Assembly (NCBI RefSeq): GCF_031877795.1
Contig: NC_133971.1
Coordinates: forward strand, 87,196,446 to 87,260,445
Direction of reading: 5' to 3'
DNA from: Strix aluco
Lineage: Eukaryota > Chordata > Aves > Strigiformes > Strigidae
Length of the DNA stretch: 64,000 bases
The position numbers and the translations under genes are program-made. Shown here in pieces: positions 12,501-45,100 of the stretch (its first letter is position 1; the number at the start of each line of letters is the position of its first letter). A model generated the notes under the pieces. The model was given only the letters and a program-made list of their open reading frames with translations. It did not search any database and was not told the origin of the DNA.

Positions 12501-13810
12501 AAGCCCAAGAAGTCCAATAATAAGTCAGTAGAGAAGGCTGAACAGAGAGCGCAGATGAAGTCCTGTCCTCACTGAAGCCCACAGCATGAATTTTGCCCTG
12601 ATCTTTTAATCTCGTCTGTCTGAGCAGCTATCTAAAAACATGTGCAATTAACGATACACTTGGGTTACCAATGAAATTCACAGTCCTGCAATACAGCAGT
12701 TGGGTGAGGTAACCACAGCAGTCACTTCTGGCTTTAAAATTCATAGGAAGAAGTTCTGGAACTGCAGTTTGTAATGTTGTCATATGCAAAGCTTGGGATA
12801 GAAGTATTGGTACATGGATTCTGTGCCCCAGGTTGCTGCCAGGTGAAAGGTCTGATGCTAAAATGCTTTATACGTGCAAATACTTTCACCAGTTCTTGTG
12901 ATTCTAGTGCCATTAGTAAAGGTTAGTCTGAGAAGCCTTACTTTCAGATCTTGGCTGTCTTGCACTCCTGCTGAACTTCAAAGGGAACTCCTGGGATGCA
13001 AGAAAGGTCAAGATCTGAGCAAAAACCAGAGATGGCAAGCTGGGCATGTTGTGGAAAAAGTCCCATGGTACGGGAATAAGCTGCAGGGTGACTACTTATG
13101 GGGAGCTGATCCTGAGCAGATTCACAGATTAGTCTTCTGCCAGAACACTGCACCTCACTGTACTGCTTCCATTGGGCACGCTACCTGCTGACCCTACATT
13201 ACAACAGAGGCCAAGAATTATGCATGATTTGGAATAAAACACCACCTTCTGTCTTTGATTTTTTTGAAACCGCAGCGCTCTCTTAAGTCGAGAGATTCAG
13301 GACATCTGCCACTGATTCAAACACTAGAAACAGGGGTGTTGTGTGTGTGTAGAAGCAGCACAGCTATGTGATTCCGGAGGACGAATCCTCGGCAACCGTG
13401 TGACTAGGGTCCCACCAGCAGCACCGTGGCTCCCAGCGCTGCAGGCACCCAGACCTCACACCCCGGGGCTGCCCGGCGGCTCTCGGCCACAGGGCCGACA
13501 CGGGCAGCCACAGCCGGGCCCTGCCCTGCCAGGCCCAGCCCCACTGCTGCTGCAAGGGCCTCGGGGCGGGGACCTCGGGGCTGGGGCCTACAGGGCCGCT
13601 CCGGGGACCCCCACCCTGAGCGCTGAGGGAGGCGCCTCTTCCCGCCGCGGGGCGGTTTCCATGACAACCGAGTGACACCCCCACGCCCCCGCCTTACTCC
13701 CCTCAGGCCCAACGGGTTGTCGCACAGCGCTACTCACCCAGTATCCGTGTGACCCCCAGGGTGAGCTTGTCCAGGTAGGGCTTGATGCTGGCGGAAGGCT
13801 TCTCCTCCAT
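380..13810 (-). CDS. TPGS2: Tubulin polyglutamylase complex subunit 2, exons 1-4 (partial, continues past left edge)
   Basis: TPGS2 (C18orf10/PGs2) is a non-catalytic subunit of the TTLL1-containing complex that adds glutamate chains to tubulin; its family is linked to the Knr4/Smi1-like (SUKH) fold. Joining 13810-13738, 9268-9189, 1848-1761 and 511-380 gives one open frame of 124 codons plus one base, about 40% of the roughly 300-residue family length. Recognisable blocks are MEEKPSASIKPYLDKLTLGV (N terminus), SPGVAEVTFVEKEPAERH (exon 2), PEDLKNFYLMTDGFQMTWSV (exon 3, the SUKH-like signature) and YTLPNAPTLADLEDD (exon 4). All donors are GT and all acceptors AG, with phases 1, 0, 1 and 1. The start has a strong context (A at -3, G at +4). 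The C-terminal exons lie left of base 1. The head-to-head neighbour KIAA1328 matches the known vertebrate order and supports the call. Confidence 0.95.
512..1760 (-). other. TPGS2: TPGS2 intron 3
   Basis: A 1,249-bp U2-type intron with gtgagtcc donor and an AG acceptor preceded by a pyrimidine tract. I recognise nothing else in it. The short frames present are not related to either host gene. Confidence 0.85.
1761..1848 (-). CDS. TPGS2: TPGS2 coding exon 3 (SUKH-like signature)
   Basis: An 88-bp exon with acceptor atttgcag and donor gtgagtcc. It encodes KNSCILPEDLKNFYLMTDGF and then QMTWSVKTD. The pattern of a Leu-Pro-Glu-Asp block, an aromatic pair, Asn/Asp-Gly-Phe and a following Trp is typical of the Knr4/Smi1-like fold assigned to this family. 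It ends in phase 1. Confidence 0.95.
4239..4340. repeat. Dispersed repeat, copy A
   Basis: This segment aligns over about 100 bp with 6852-6952 at roughly 85% identity by eye, without large gaps. Shared blocks include CAGTATCCAGT, AAATACTA and AAACACAGCTGAT. The family is not recognised. Orientation is the same in both copies. Confidence 0.7.
6852..6952. repeat. Dispersed repeat, copy B
   Basis: Second copy of the element at 4239-4340, about 2.6 kb away in the same intron and the same orientation. It ends in an A-rich stretch in both copies, which would fit a retroposed element, but no family could be named. Confidence 0.7.
9189..9268 (-). CDS. TPGS2: TPGS2 coding exon 2
   Basis: An 80-bp exon with acceptor ttttag and donor gtgagtat. 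With the split codon from exon 1 it encodes ETSPGVAEVTFVEKEPAERH followed by AIISWEQ, ending in phase 0. The block is close to the remembered mammalian protein (SSPGVTEVTIIEK...SWEQ). Confidence 0.94.
9269..13737 (-). other. TPGS2: TPGS2 intron 1
   Basis: A 4.5-kb U2-type intron (gtgagtag...ttttag). Its promoter-proximal end is GC-rich and belongs to the CpG island. It contains an antisense 179-codon open frame at 9903-10442 and a short stretch near 10015-10060 resembling an old amniote repeat (TGACTTCA...GGATCAGG). No further exon is recognised. Confidence 0.8.
13738..13810 (-). CDS. TPGS2: TPGS2 coding exon 1
   Basis: This holds the start codon at 13810-13808 and 24 full codons plus one base, ending CTGG before a gtgagtag donor. 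The peptide begins MEEKPSAS and ends TLGVTRIL, matching the conserved amino end of TPGS2. The exon lies inside the CpG island. The 5' UTR and transcription start sites, somewhere in 13811-13980, cannot be fixed from sequence alone. Confidence 0.93.
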
Positions 13811-13858
13811 CCTTCACAGGCTCCCCTCACAGTCAACGCGGGCGAGGCCGATGGGGGC

Positions 13859-13920
13859 GTGTGCGTGTGTGTCGGGTGGGGGGGGGGGGGCACGGACGGG
13901 CACACACACACACCCCCCAC
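13859..13920. repeat. GT tract, G13 run and CA tract (inverted arrangement)
   Basis: A GT-rich tract (13859-13872), a G13 run (13878-13890), a 10-bp spacer and a CA tract followed by six C (13901-13918) form an imperfect inverted repeat in the middle of the shared promoter. Run lengths may be affected by assembly error. Confidence 0.75.
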
Positions 13921-13970
13921 ACACCCCTTTTGTCCTTCCTCCCACCCCGTAGCGGCGGCTACGCCGCGAG

Positions 13971-13990
13971 GCGCGCTGGGAGCCGTAGTT
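13971..13990 (-). promoter_or_regulatory. ZNF143/THAP11-like motif 1
   Basis: On the minus strand this reads AACTACGGCTCCCAGCGCGC, close to the consensus ACTACAATTCCCAGCATGC, with the CCCAG core and the ACTAC half both kept. It is the best of the three sites. Confidence 0.7.
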
Positions 13991-14077
13991 CCCCTGGCCG
14001 GTGCCTCGGTCAGGCTGTGGCGGGCGGGAAGCGTGAGGCGGCCCGAGGGGAGCGGCCGTTCGGCGGGAGCCCGGCGG

Positions 14078-14097
14078 ACTGCGGCTCCCAGCCTGCC
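14078..14097 (+). promoter_or_regulatory. ZNF143/THAP11-like motif 2
   Basis: Plus-strand ACTGCGGCTCCCAGCCTGCC keeps the CTCCCAG core and the 3' GCC. The ACTAC half is changed to ACTGC. Confidence 0.55.
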
Positions 14098-14138
14098 CCG
14101 CTCCCCCGGCAGCGGCGGGGCCAGGCCGGCGCGGGCAG

Positions 14139-14150
14139 CCAATGGGCGGC
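14139..14150 (+). promoter_or_regulatory. CCAAT box and GC box
   Basis: The sequence CCAATGGGCGGC joins an NF-Y type CCAAT core to a GC box, 59 bp upstream of the KIAA1328 start codon. Confidence 0.6.
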
Positions 14151-14173
14151 GAGCGGCGGGGGGGCGGCGGGGG

Positions 14174-14192
14174 GCACGCTGGGAGTGGCGGT
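14174..14192 (-). promoter_or_regulatory. ZNF143/THAP11-like motif 3
   Basis: On the minus strand it reads ACCGCCACTCCCAGCGTGC, with the ACTCCCAGC core intact and a diverged 5' half. It sits 10 bp before the KIAA1328 start codon, so probably in the 5' UTR or at the start site. Confidence 0.5.
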
Positions 14193-14201
14193 TGTTTCAA
14201 G

Positions 14202-35222
<21,021 letters not shown>

Positions 35223-36170
35223 AAAATATGTGCAGGGGCTCACTGTCTGAAATAAAAAGTGAACTACAGAGAAATAATTGTTCTAATTTATGGCAGAGAA
35301 TAAATCTGCATGTGCTGCCATTCAAAAACAATCAGAGAGATGACTTGTCAGCATGTGACACTGGTTCATTTGAGCTTAAAACTGCCATCCAGCTGTTCCT
35401 GTGATGTTGTTTTGCTATGAAATAGTTATTTGTCAACTAAAAATGACAATAAGGAATTTGTGCGTTAAAATATGGTTATAGATTTATTTTTTTTTTACTT
35501 AATCCTCTTAGGTTGTTGTAATTGAGGTCTAAAACTTGCATGGTATTTCAGTGCTCCATGTTCGTTCAGAATAAGACAACTTACACTGAAGGCATTTAAA
35601 CTGTATGTATGTACTAGGAGGTTTAGCTAGTTCAGACTTTTTTTGGTGTAGCTTTTGTTTGTTTGCTTGTTTTTTTTATATAAAGTTAGCTGATTCTCTT
35701 TTCTTGCGGGCTGTAACTTCCATTTTTGTTAAGCTGCATATGCTTAGTTCCAATCCTGGAATATCACATGCAAAGTCAATGTTGCAGGAATTAAATTTTT
35801 CCTTCAGTGTGGTGTGGCAGACCTTTACAAAATTCTCTTGTTCATTTCTCTTCCAAATCTTTGATATTGATGCTTTCTTGTTTAATTCTTCAGAAGGCTA
35901 ACGGTTGACTATAGTGGGATATGGAAGCAACAGTGCTGCAACTACATCAAAAGCAAATAGTATGTGATTCATCAGGAGCTGTATTTCAAGTAGGGAGAAT
36001 ATTAATGCTGTTTCAAAAAGCACTGATAAAACCTAGCGTGCAATACTGTTTGCAGTCCTGAGTTATCCCTTGTTGAAGTAAAAAGCGAAATTAATGACAG
36101 AAGTTGTGGAGAAGGGCTACTTAAGATGATAGGGGGCCTGGAGAACCTATTTTCTGAGAAGGGACTAAAG

Positions 36171-36182
36171 TGTGTGTGTGTG
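36171..36182. repeat. TG microsatellite
   Basis: Six perfect TG units. Confidence 0.9.
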
Positions 36183-39100
36183 TATAGTGACTGGCCATAT
36201 AGAAGTAGGTCGAGATAGTGGTAAGGTGAATAGGGGGAGAGACGATGCAATGCTGAGACAAAAAGGGACTCTTCAAGCTATAGGCCAGCGTTGGAACAGA
36301 AATAAAGGGAGATAAACAGTCTACAAACTTTAACATGAAGTTAGAGGACGGTTCTTGAAAATTAGAGCAGTCATATTTTACAGTTTAGTGCACTGGAAGG
36401 CTTAACAAAAAAGAAGCTTTTTTATGATGGAGCTTGGTTGGCTTATGAAAGGAATTCAGTGATATGTTGTCTCTGTCAGCAGGGGATTGCCCTTGATGAC
36501 CCAGGTCTCTTGTAGCACAGGGGCACTTGCATTGTTAGAAGGAATTTGGTCTGTGTGTACTAAATAATATACACATCAACAAGGTTAGCTGAGCATGGAA
36601 CAGTTCCTGGAAAATACTAAATTTGATGTATTTAGGAGCCATCAGATGTGACTACAACTCTTTTACATTAATTTCACTGAAGCCAGTATTTTGTTGTATA
36701 TTATGTCTTGGGTATTCAATCAGCTCATGAATGTGGGTGGGATGTATGGTCCTGATTAATATTTTTTAATTTATGCACATAAAGCTTTCACTAATACATC
36801 TGAGGTTTATTTGGCTACTGGGAAGTAGGCATGCTTGCTTGGTTTTTGTTTAGTTTTGTTTTTTTCCTTTACTAGAAATAGATTGCACAAGCATGAATAC
36901 TTTTTCAGAAGTCTGGTAGACATGGCAGAAGGTTAATGCATGCAATTTTACACTTCATAAAACTCTGTAAAATCTAGAAGTATAAAACAAGGTTATAATT
37001 TAAAACAATATAACTTTAACCACTGCAATACTTGCCTATCATACATGAATGATTCAGGATCCTCAACATATCTCTGACCAGTTAATTTTTAATGTTAAAA
37101 CTTGTTGCAGAGACAAGAAATGGTAGAAATGACTTGCCAAAGTTCAATACAGATCCTGGATATTTTAAAGTGCAGCAGCTTGAAATTCTTCAAGTTTTTC
37201 TGAAATGTAGAGAGTTCACTTGCAAATAAGATATCAGGGGTATAATGCCATCACAAAAAAACCTTAAAGTGTGATAAAATCAATTTTACTTACCTTTTTT
37301 TTTTCTTCTCTCCCAAAGCTAATTTATTCTTTACAAAATTATTTTATCTAGCCCAGTATTTAAAATTACCCTACACTAATAAATCAGTGCTTCTGATATA
37401 AGTGCAGTTATTCAGTGAAGTGTAATTTCAACTTCGTAAGGGTTTAATTTGAATAGCATGGGGAGTGTATTTTTTTCAGTGTTTTGTTGTTTGTTTTTTT
37501 TCTTACCAAGGCTCTTGCAACAAAGATATACTTTGTGTGCTTGAAACCCCTACTTTAGAGCAGATTTTTGTCATTTTGTTGTGGTTGATTTTTTTTTTTT
37601 TTAAGAAGCTATGTGGACCCATGCATTTAAATTCATTACTGATGATCGTGGGGTGAGGGTCGTATGATCTCACTGCAAAACTCTTGAGTAATTTACCAGT
37701 ATTGAAAAAATAGTATCTGTCTGCAGCCTGAGGTTACATTTGCTTTGGAATTGCTCAGTGATCTCTGGGTAGCGAACAGCTACTAAAATTTTGTGCAAAT
37801 TTAAAAGTCAATCCTGTCCTTCCATTGCAGTTGAAACTTTGAAATTTGAGTAGTTCTTACTAGGGTATACACTTAATGGAGGACAACCCTGATGAGCATG
37901 CTATGAACCATAAATAATCCAGCCTGTTGTCAGGATTGCCAAATACTTATTATCACAAAATTAAGGAAAATTGGGGATTCCAAGTTGTTGTCTGGTCTAC
38001 TCCTTTTCCCTAAAGCAGTATCACTAGACCTGTCATAATTTGGTCAAAAGTAGATATTTTGGCTTAGTTTTTCACAGGGTGTTCCCACTTGAAACTGACT
38101 TCTTTCAAAAAACCCTTGGTCTTAAGTGTTTCAACTACTTCCAAAACCAGAAGTGGATCAAACCTTATAAACTCTTGTAGCCTTTTTTCTAAAAAGTTCT
38201 AGTGCTGCTATTCTTTGGAGATATGATGCTTATTGGTGTAAGGTGTGTGTGCTGTGATGACGTCTTTTGCTGTTCTTACTAAAATCTGCCTAACTGGGCA
38301 AACCGGAAAATCCAGTAACAGGTGCTTCCATTCTTGTGATCCTTCCACAGTGAAAGCATCTTACAGCTATGAGGATGAGAATCTTCTGAACAGGACAATA
38401 AAGCAGGAGGTAGAGGGGAAAACATAAGTAGAGGCTGTACTGGGGAAGTGAGAACTAGAAATTGGCTGGAAGGAAAGAGTTGGAAAAGGAGGTTGGGCTG
38501 GGCGTGGCTGATGTGAAAGAAACAAAGCCTGTGACTGAGTTGAAAAGTATTTGGGATAAGCAGTTAGGGTTAAGGAAGAGCCAGGATGGAGGCAGGTGGC
38601 CTAGGATCAGTCAGATGGTTATGAGACCACCTGATGAAAGCAGGGATGTGTCTGTTCAGTGTATTCTGGCACACTCCAAACTTTGAAACAGAATATGGGA
38701 CTAAGCTCATGTGAGAAGGCTCACCATGTGTAACCTATCTCCATGTCTTCCTCAGCATCCGTTCTTAGTATTTGTCTTGTTATTGCTTCTGTATTCCCAG
38801 ATCATGATGGATACATACCAGGTGACTGAACTGTGCTTCTGGTGGCAGTCTGAATTCTGGCATTGCCTTTGGGGTGTTTGACTTGCAACTTCAGTGTTCT
38901 TATTTTTTTGTTTCATTTGCATTTTTGGAATAAGGGATGAACAGTGTGTACCACATTACACTCTTAGGCTACTTGTGTTGCCCCTTCTTCCACATCTGCC
39001 AGGAGCTGTTAAGAGAAAAGCTTCTGACTTTTGTGGTTTGTTTTGTTTTGCTGGGATCTTTTCAGGCACCTATTATTAATTTAGGTTCCAAATATGATTT

Positions 39101-42100
39101 AATTTAAGAAACAGGAAAATACCTTTGTCAGATGCCCCAGTACTGTCATGATAGATGTCTTAGGAAAAAAAATTATAATAATGAGATTATTAAGAAACAA
39201 ATACTACTGTTATTTCAAAGCCCAAAGAAATCATGTTATGGTCTTTAGATTTGTTTTTTTATCACTATTAAGGATTTTTTAATCTAAATTTGATGGTGTT
39301 GCATAAATGAAGAAACAAAAACAGCCTTAACATTTCTGTGAAGATTTGTTGATTGGGGAAGAGGAAACTTCTCAAAAAAAAAAAGGTTATTGCATTCTAA
39401 GCTATGCTGAAATGATCGTTTTGCAGACAAAGAATAGGGGAGTAAAGGGAAGAAGAGATTCTGCTTATTTCAGACTTACTGTTTTCTTTTTGTAAATTGA
39501 AACTCAACAGCCCTACTAAACTGCTGTTTTGGTTTATATTTAGAATGTACCTGGATTACTTACGCTTTTTGTTGGAATTATTTTCTGACTGAACATGATC
39601 TGTTGATTTGAAGACCCAGCCAAGTTCCTACAACAAATCCCATATGACTTACTTGACTAGTCTTAAAAATGATCACAAACTCTGTTTACATATGTTCTTA
39701 ATATTGTAACTTAGGACTACTTAATTAGTTGATTTTGCATGCAGTTAACATGAATATTAATTTAACCAAAACAGTTCATTTGCTGATACTGTTAGTGAGA
39801 CATAGATTATTAATTTGCTGGAAGAATAATGGGCTTCTTATAAGCATTATCTAGAGTGTTTAATAAAATGCTTTTAGTTTTGCCTTAGTGCTGTTCATTA
39901 CATGAGTCTTGCATATACTCATAAATTAGTGCTATTTACATATTTTCTCCTTCTTCTTTCTGTGTTAACGTAGAATTAATACTATTTTTCAGAAGAAAAA
40001 TAGTTGCTGACTTAATGCCAAAGAACAAAATGATAGAAAAGCAGGTATCAGAGTACAGAATTTACTTGTTTGTTCTGTCATAGTTTTCTCTGTAATGTTG
40101 ACTATGCTTTTCTGAAAATGGGGAGAGAAATAGGCACTTCTATTTCCTTTACTTTTTTAATCTAACCCACCAAGTTGTCATCACAGGTGAAGAAACAAAC
40201 CCAAAGATATTGTATAGAAAGCCTTTGTCAATCTACTTTGTTGAATGTGTGGTCCTCGTGTCCTGCTTAACAGATATATGTGTGTGTACCTCTCCAGGGC
40301 TGCCGTTTGCTAAAGGACAGTTAGTCTGAACTCACAATGACACACAGTGTTGTAGAGAAATGGGGTATGGAAATTAACAGTATAGTTAAGCATGTACATG
40401 TGAAAGTTGGGTCCCTGACTTGTTGTCCCACCCCAATAATAAAAGGCAAGGAGGAAACTTATATAGATAGAAAAATTTGCTGTTTGCAGGCAATTCGTGC
40501 CTAGTGCTTTTGAAAGTCAGGCTGTTTATTTAAAACTCAGTAACAGTTTCAGAGTTTAACTTTGGCTAAGACTAAGGGTGATTTTTGCTGTTGTTATAGA
40601 TTCTGTAGTACAGTTCCTGATAGTAGAGTTTCTGACAAGTTACGAATTGAGGGTTGGGAATAACCATCATTGCTTTTCTTTTATTTCTCAACTTGGCTTC
40701 CTCAGCTTATTGTTTTAAATTTTTCTCTTCCTATTTTTCATACGTGAATGCATACTATATATATTTTTGTGCATCATAATTTGTTTGAAGGCATGTGAGG
40801 AGAATGAAAAATAAGTATTTTGCTCCTTTCTTCCATTTTATGCAACTGCTTCACTCTTTGAAGGTGTTTCCCTTGCTGTTATTATAGGTCTCCTACTAGT
40901 AAATGTTCCTAAGCAACCATTATGGTCTGTTGAATAAAAGCTGAACTTATTAAAAAGTCCCTGAATATTTATATGCTATTCTGTAACGGCGGTATTGGCT
41001 AAATAATGTATGTATTTAAGAACTTCTTAAATGTAGACGAATCAGTCAAGGACTATTGGGTAAATAAGATATTTTGAATTTTTCATGAACTTTTAAACTA
41101 AAACAAGATGAAACATATTGTAATGTTGAGTGTTCAAATGGATCAATGACTGGAGATTTATTTAAAGCTCAGCTTTCTATGTTTAATCCTAGCTAGTGCC
41201 TTAGAGCACAAGCTAGCCACGTTGTCCATGTTATGAAATTATCCAGAATCAACAGGCAGCATCTAAACAGTCAACAGCAGCCTCTTCAGAATATGAGCTA
41301 GATAGGCTTTTTGCCCTAAGACTTCCCTCTCATTGGTGCAGAACTGTGTGAGATGGTGCAGTCAATACAGAAGTATATCTGCTAGATAAGAGAAGGAGAG
41401 TTGCTTTTGTAATTTACTGTAAAGTGTGGAATGACATTGTTGTGTGTGTGCCTGACTGAAGAGGAGAAGACTTTCCCACCCAGCAGCTCTGGCATAGAAT
41501 TTTGGAGGCCCACTGAGGTGAGGATTGAGGGCTAGTAGCATTCTTGCATCTCTTCTGTTTCATGACATTTTCATACTATGGGGATCTGTTCCTGGTACTA
41601 GAGACTTGATGTTTCTGAGCTGCAGTCCTACTGGCTAAAGACTTCTGCTCTGCCAGGTTGTTGATAGCCACTGGTAGGTATATGCTTCACAGACAACCTG
41701 TCTTTTAGCTCTGGAAGATGAATGGTATCTTAAGTACAGACATGATATTATCTGTACTAACTATCTGGTGTGGATCTCAGCCCGTCTGAATTTAATGGGA
41801 GAGACCTGTCATTAGAAATGCAGCTTCAGCCATAGCAATCTCGTACATCAACATCAGTTACCATAATGAAAAACCCTGAAGTAGGTCAGGTAAAAGGTAT
41901 TTCTCTGTAGAATTCAGACTGGTGAGAAGAGCTGTGTCTCAGGTGCAAGGCAGATCTTTCTTTTCCCATGCACTTAAACTGACCAGGCTACTTACCTGCT
42001 TGAATTTGGCCCCTGCTTTTGTGGCTATTGCTGAAACATTTGGCGTTAGGCATGTGAGCTTTCAAAGTGTTTTTTTTTTTTTTTGAGTTAAATTTTCCTT

Positions 42101-45100
42101 TATGATATTTGGCTCATTTGGAAACAAAGACAGAGATCTCTTAAAAGGAGGCACAAATGGGAAAATGAGATCATTAATTGTTGAAGCTGGTACTGTAACA
42201 AATTGACTAGAAATGTGGATTCAGAGAAATTGATGTACTTTATCCTTCCAAACTAAATGAATTCTCCATCTGCTTCAACTTCTCAACTATAATGAGGACG
42301 TTGGGCTGACTCTGCTATTGGTTTCTGTGTCTTCCTGAACTGTTTTGGAAAGTTTAAACATTTCTTGCATGATTAAATACACTTTCAATAAATCAATCTC
42401 ATAATAATTGTTGTTCAGGAGAGTTCATTATTCAGTTTAGTCTTTAAATTACTGTTCTTCTTTAAAGGATTCTTCTGACGTAATGGCTTCTGCTAAATCC
42501 ATTTGCCATGCTCTGGCTTGTAATTACTTTAGATTTGAAGAATAAAATGAATGGCTTTATTATTAATCAGTAGCAAATTTGTCTTACTGTTTTTAACCTT
42601 AGAGTGGCCTTCGCTCATGAAATAGTTCTAATGGTCTAGATAGCAAAATACTTCATACCTCTCTTTCAACAGAGATTTAGAGAAAGCAATCAGATATTGT
42701 GTTTTTTCTTCCACCGCCTCCCCATCAAACATTTGTCACAGTGTCTGCCATCACGTTTGTGTTTGCTGCTGTATGCTGTCAGCTGCAGGCCCTCTGAAAG
42801 GCTAGTTTTGTTACCTGCTTTTAGATTGTAAATTTTTCAGGCTGGAGTAGCCTTTAATTTTTCCCTTATGCTGTGGAGAGTACATTGCACTTAAACATAG
42901 AGTAATTTAACATTGGTTATTATACTGGACATTGGCTTATATGGTCTTTGTCACTGTTCATTCGTGATGAAAACTTAAACTATTTCTTTCCTCCTTTCTA
43001 TTGTTACGGGGTTTCATAGTCCTTATTGATGATGCTTTTGTAGTCAGACAAGTTGCAAGTCTGTGCTGTGACTTTTAGTAGCAGAATGCCATCTTGGACT
43101 TGAGTTTTACAGCAGCTGAGGCTGGACAGATAACTGTCCTATGTGAATCTTCTCCATCTGGCATCAGTTCTTTGTCCATAGTCTCTTGAAAGGCAGTTTA
43201 AACCCATCCTCAATTTTAAACTGCCAGTCGATGCAAACAAATGTAAAAGTATTTTCAGCCTTGATAAACTTCTTAGGATCTAGTGGATGTTACGTTAATA
43301 TCTCATTTTCAGAGACTGCTTAGAAAATGAAAGTAAGTTAGTTGTGGAGTTACAGACATTCAATAAATCTCAGCTTTTAACTTCTGTAGGGATTTACTGC
43401 TATAACAGCACTGTATTGGTTTTGTTTCCTCTATCAGTTGTGATGTTTAACCACGGCTAAGAATTTTTTGAGTAATCCTGACGAATTGGAGAAAACATCC
43501 AAAGAAGAATGAATAGCATCCTTGAAGTCTTAATTCCATTGCTCTCTAGGAGGTCATTAAAAGTGTGTTAAACTGGATAGAATTTATCCAGATACAAGAA
43601 CTTCATAGAAGACTTCCATTTGTACCTTTTATCGTTAATTCTATTTGCATTATACCTCCTTGCTCTAGTTTAAAGAATTGAGTTTTTCATTTCACATCTA
43701 CATTTTCCAGTTCACATACTAGTGTGTATATGTTTATTTAATGCATTTTTAATTGTGAAAATGGCAAGTTTTTACTGATGGCAGTGCGGTCACTTTCATT
43801 GCATATATGTCAAGACTTTTACGTAAAGTTTAGCCCCTTCTTGGGACAAAAAATACCCCAGGGTTATAGCACAGGGAATACAGTTGTAGTAATAAAGATT
43901 ATGTTGCTGATAAGTTCCCCTCAAGGCCCCATGATGGTAATACCCCTATATTTTGTCTTTAAAGAAAACTGCTGAGAGGCAATAATTTTTTTTGTATGTG
44001 TCCCATTTTCATTAATGCATGGTAATTGATGGAGTTGCAGTGACTTGTAACAGTAATGAGTTCTAAACATAAGAATGCACTCCTTTCTAATAAGTGAGCA
44101 CTGCTGGGGTTTAAAAGCGTACTAAATCAGTTGCTTTAGTATGAATTTATTAGTTTTTTTCAGCATTAGCTTTAATAGTAGTTATTTACATAAGCGTACA
44201 TCCCATTAACCGCCATCAGGGCTGGAAAACATGCTGAACTGTTCATATTTTCATATAATTATTGAACATAATGGTTTCATTTGCATTTCTAAACAGTGAT
44301 GTTTCTGTCAGGCTTGGAAATAGTGTCTTTACGCAGTCCCTATTTCACATCCACTTATTTGACATCGTTAAATTTTATGCTAATGTGCTTCCCTAGAATA
44401 TCATCAGTAGGACAGATGCTTGTGCTTTAATATACAAATCAGAGATGCTTTTCCCTCCTCCCTCCCCTGAATTGCAAAAGAAATAAAAAAGCATATCTGC
44501 ACTTTTTAGATACAGTTTGTTTCATTCTAAAGAATCTGTAAGAAATGAAACTTAAGCTTTCACCCCTACTAGTCAATTCCAACTGTTGTAACAGATACCT
44601 TCTTTATGAAGGGTGGGAGACTATACATGAAGAAGGGTCTTCTGAAATTCAAGGTAATGATGTGTTAAAATAAAGACTGTAACCTTGAGGCATGGAGCCT
44701 TACATAGCAAGTTGCCTGTCTAAGCAGTGGTCCATGGACTGGCGTTCCTGGTAGCAGACCATCGCTGTGGAGAAGGTTCAGGGAGGGAGCAGCTTCAGCT
44801 ACTAGACTTGGTGCTTGTCAGCAGAAGTGCATTTGGAATTGTACATTGTCAGGTTTTTAGTTTTACATTTAAAATAGATTTGTTTAGTTTTGTAATCTTG
44901 CAGACAGGCAGAAGTATATGAGGCCTCACTAAGTGGGAATGGTGTTGGTTGTATGATCAGTGTTGCTTTTGATACTTGTACTGAAGTTAACAGTGGAAGC
45001 AGAGCATCAAAACTGAAGAGATAATGGCCAGTAATTGCAGTTCTGAGTGTGGAAATAATTGAATAAAAATAAATAAAATCACCACCACCACCAAAACCAC

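Larger units (their letters stand above)
13811..14201. promoter_or_regulatory. Bidirectional promoter between TPGS2 and KIAA1328
   Basis: The two start codons are 391 bp apart on opposite strands. The interval includes three sites resembling the ZNF143/THAP11 motif (13971-13990, 14078-14097, 14174-14192), an inverted CCAAT box followed by a GC box (14139-14150), and no TATA box. This is the usual form of a housekeeping divergent promoter. Both transcripts are likely driven from here; start sites are not determined. Confidence 0.88.

Noticed and set aside
12197..12517. 106-codon minus-strand frame in TPGS2 intron 1
   Set aside because: It has no similarity to TPGS2 or known families, and a couple of such frames are expected by chance.
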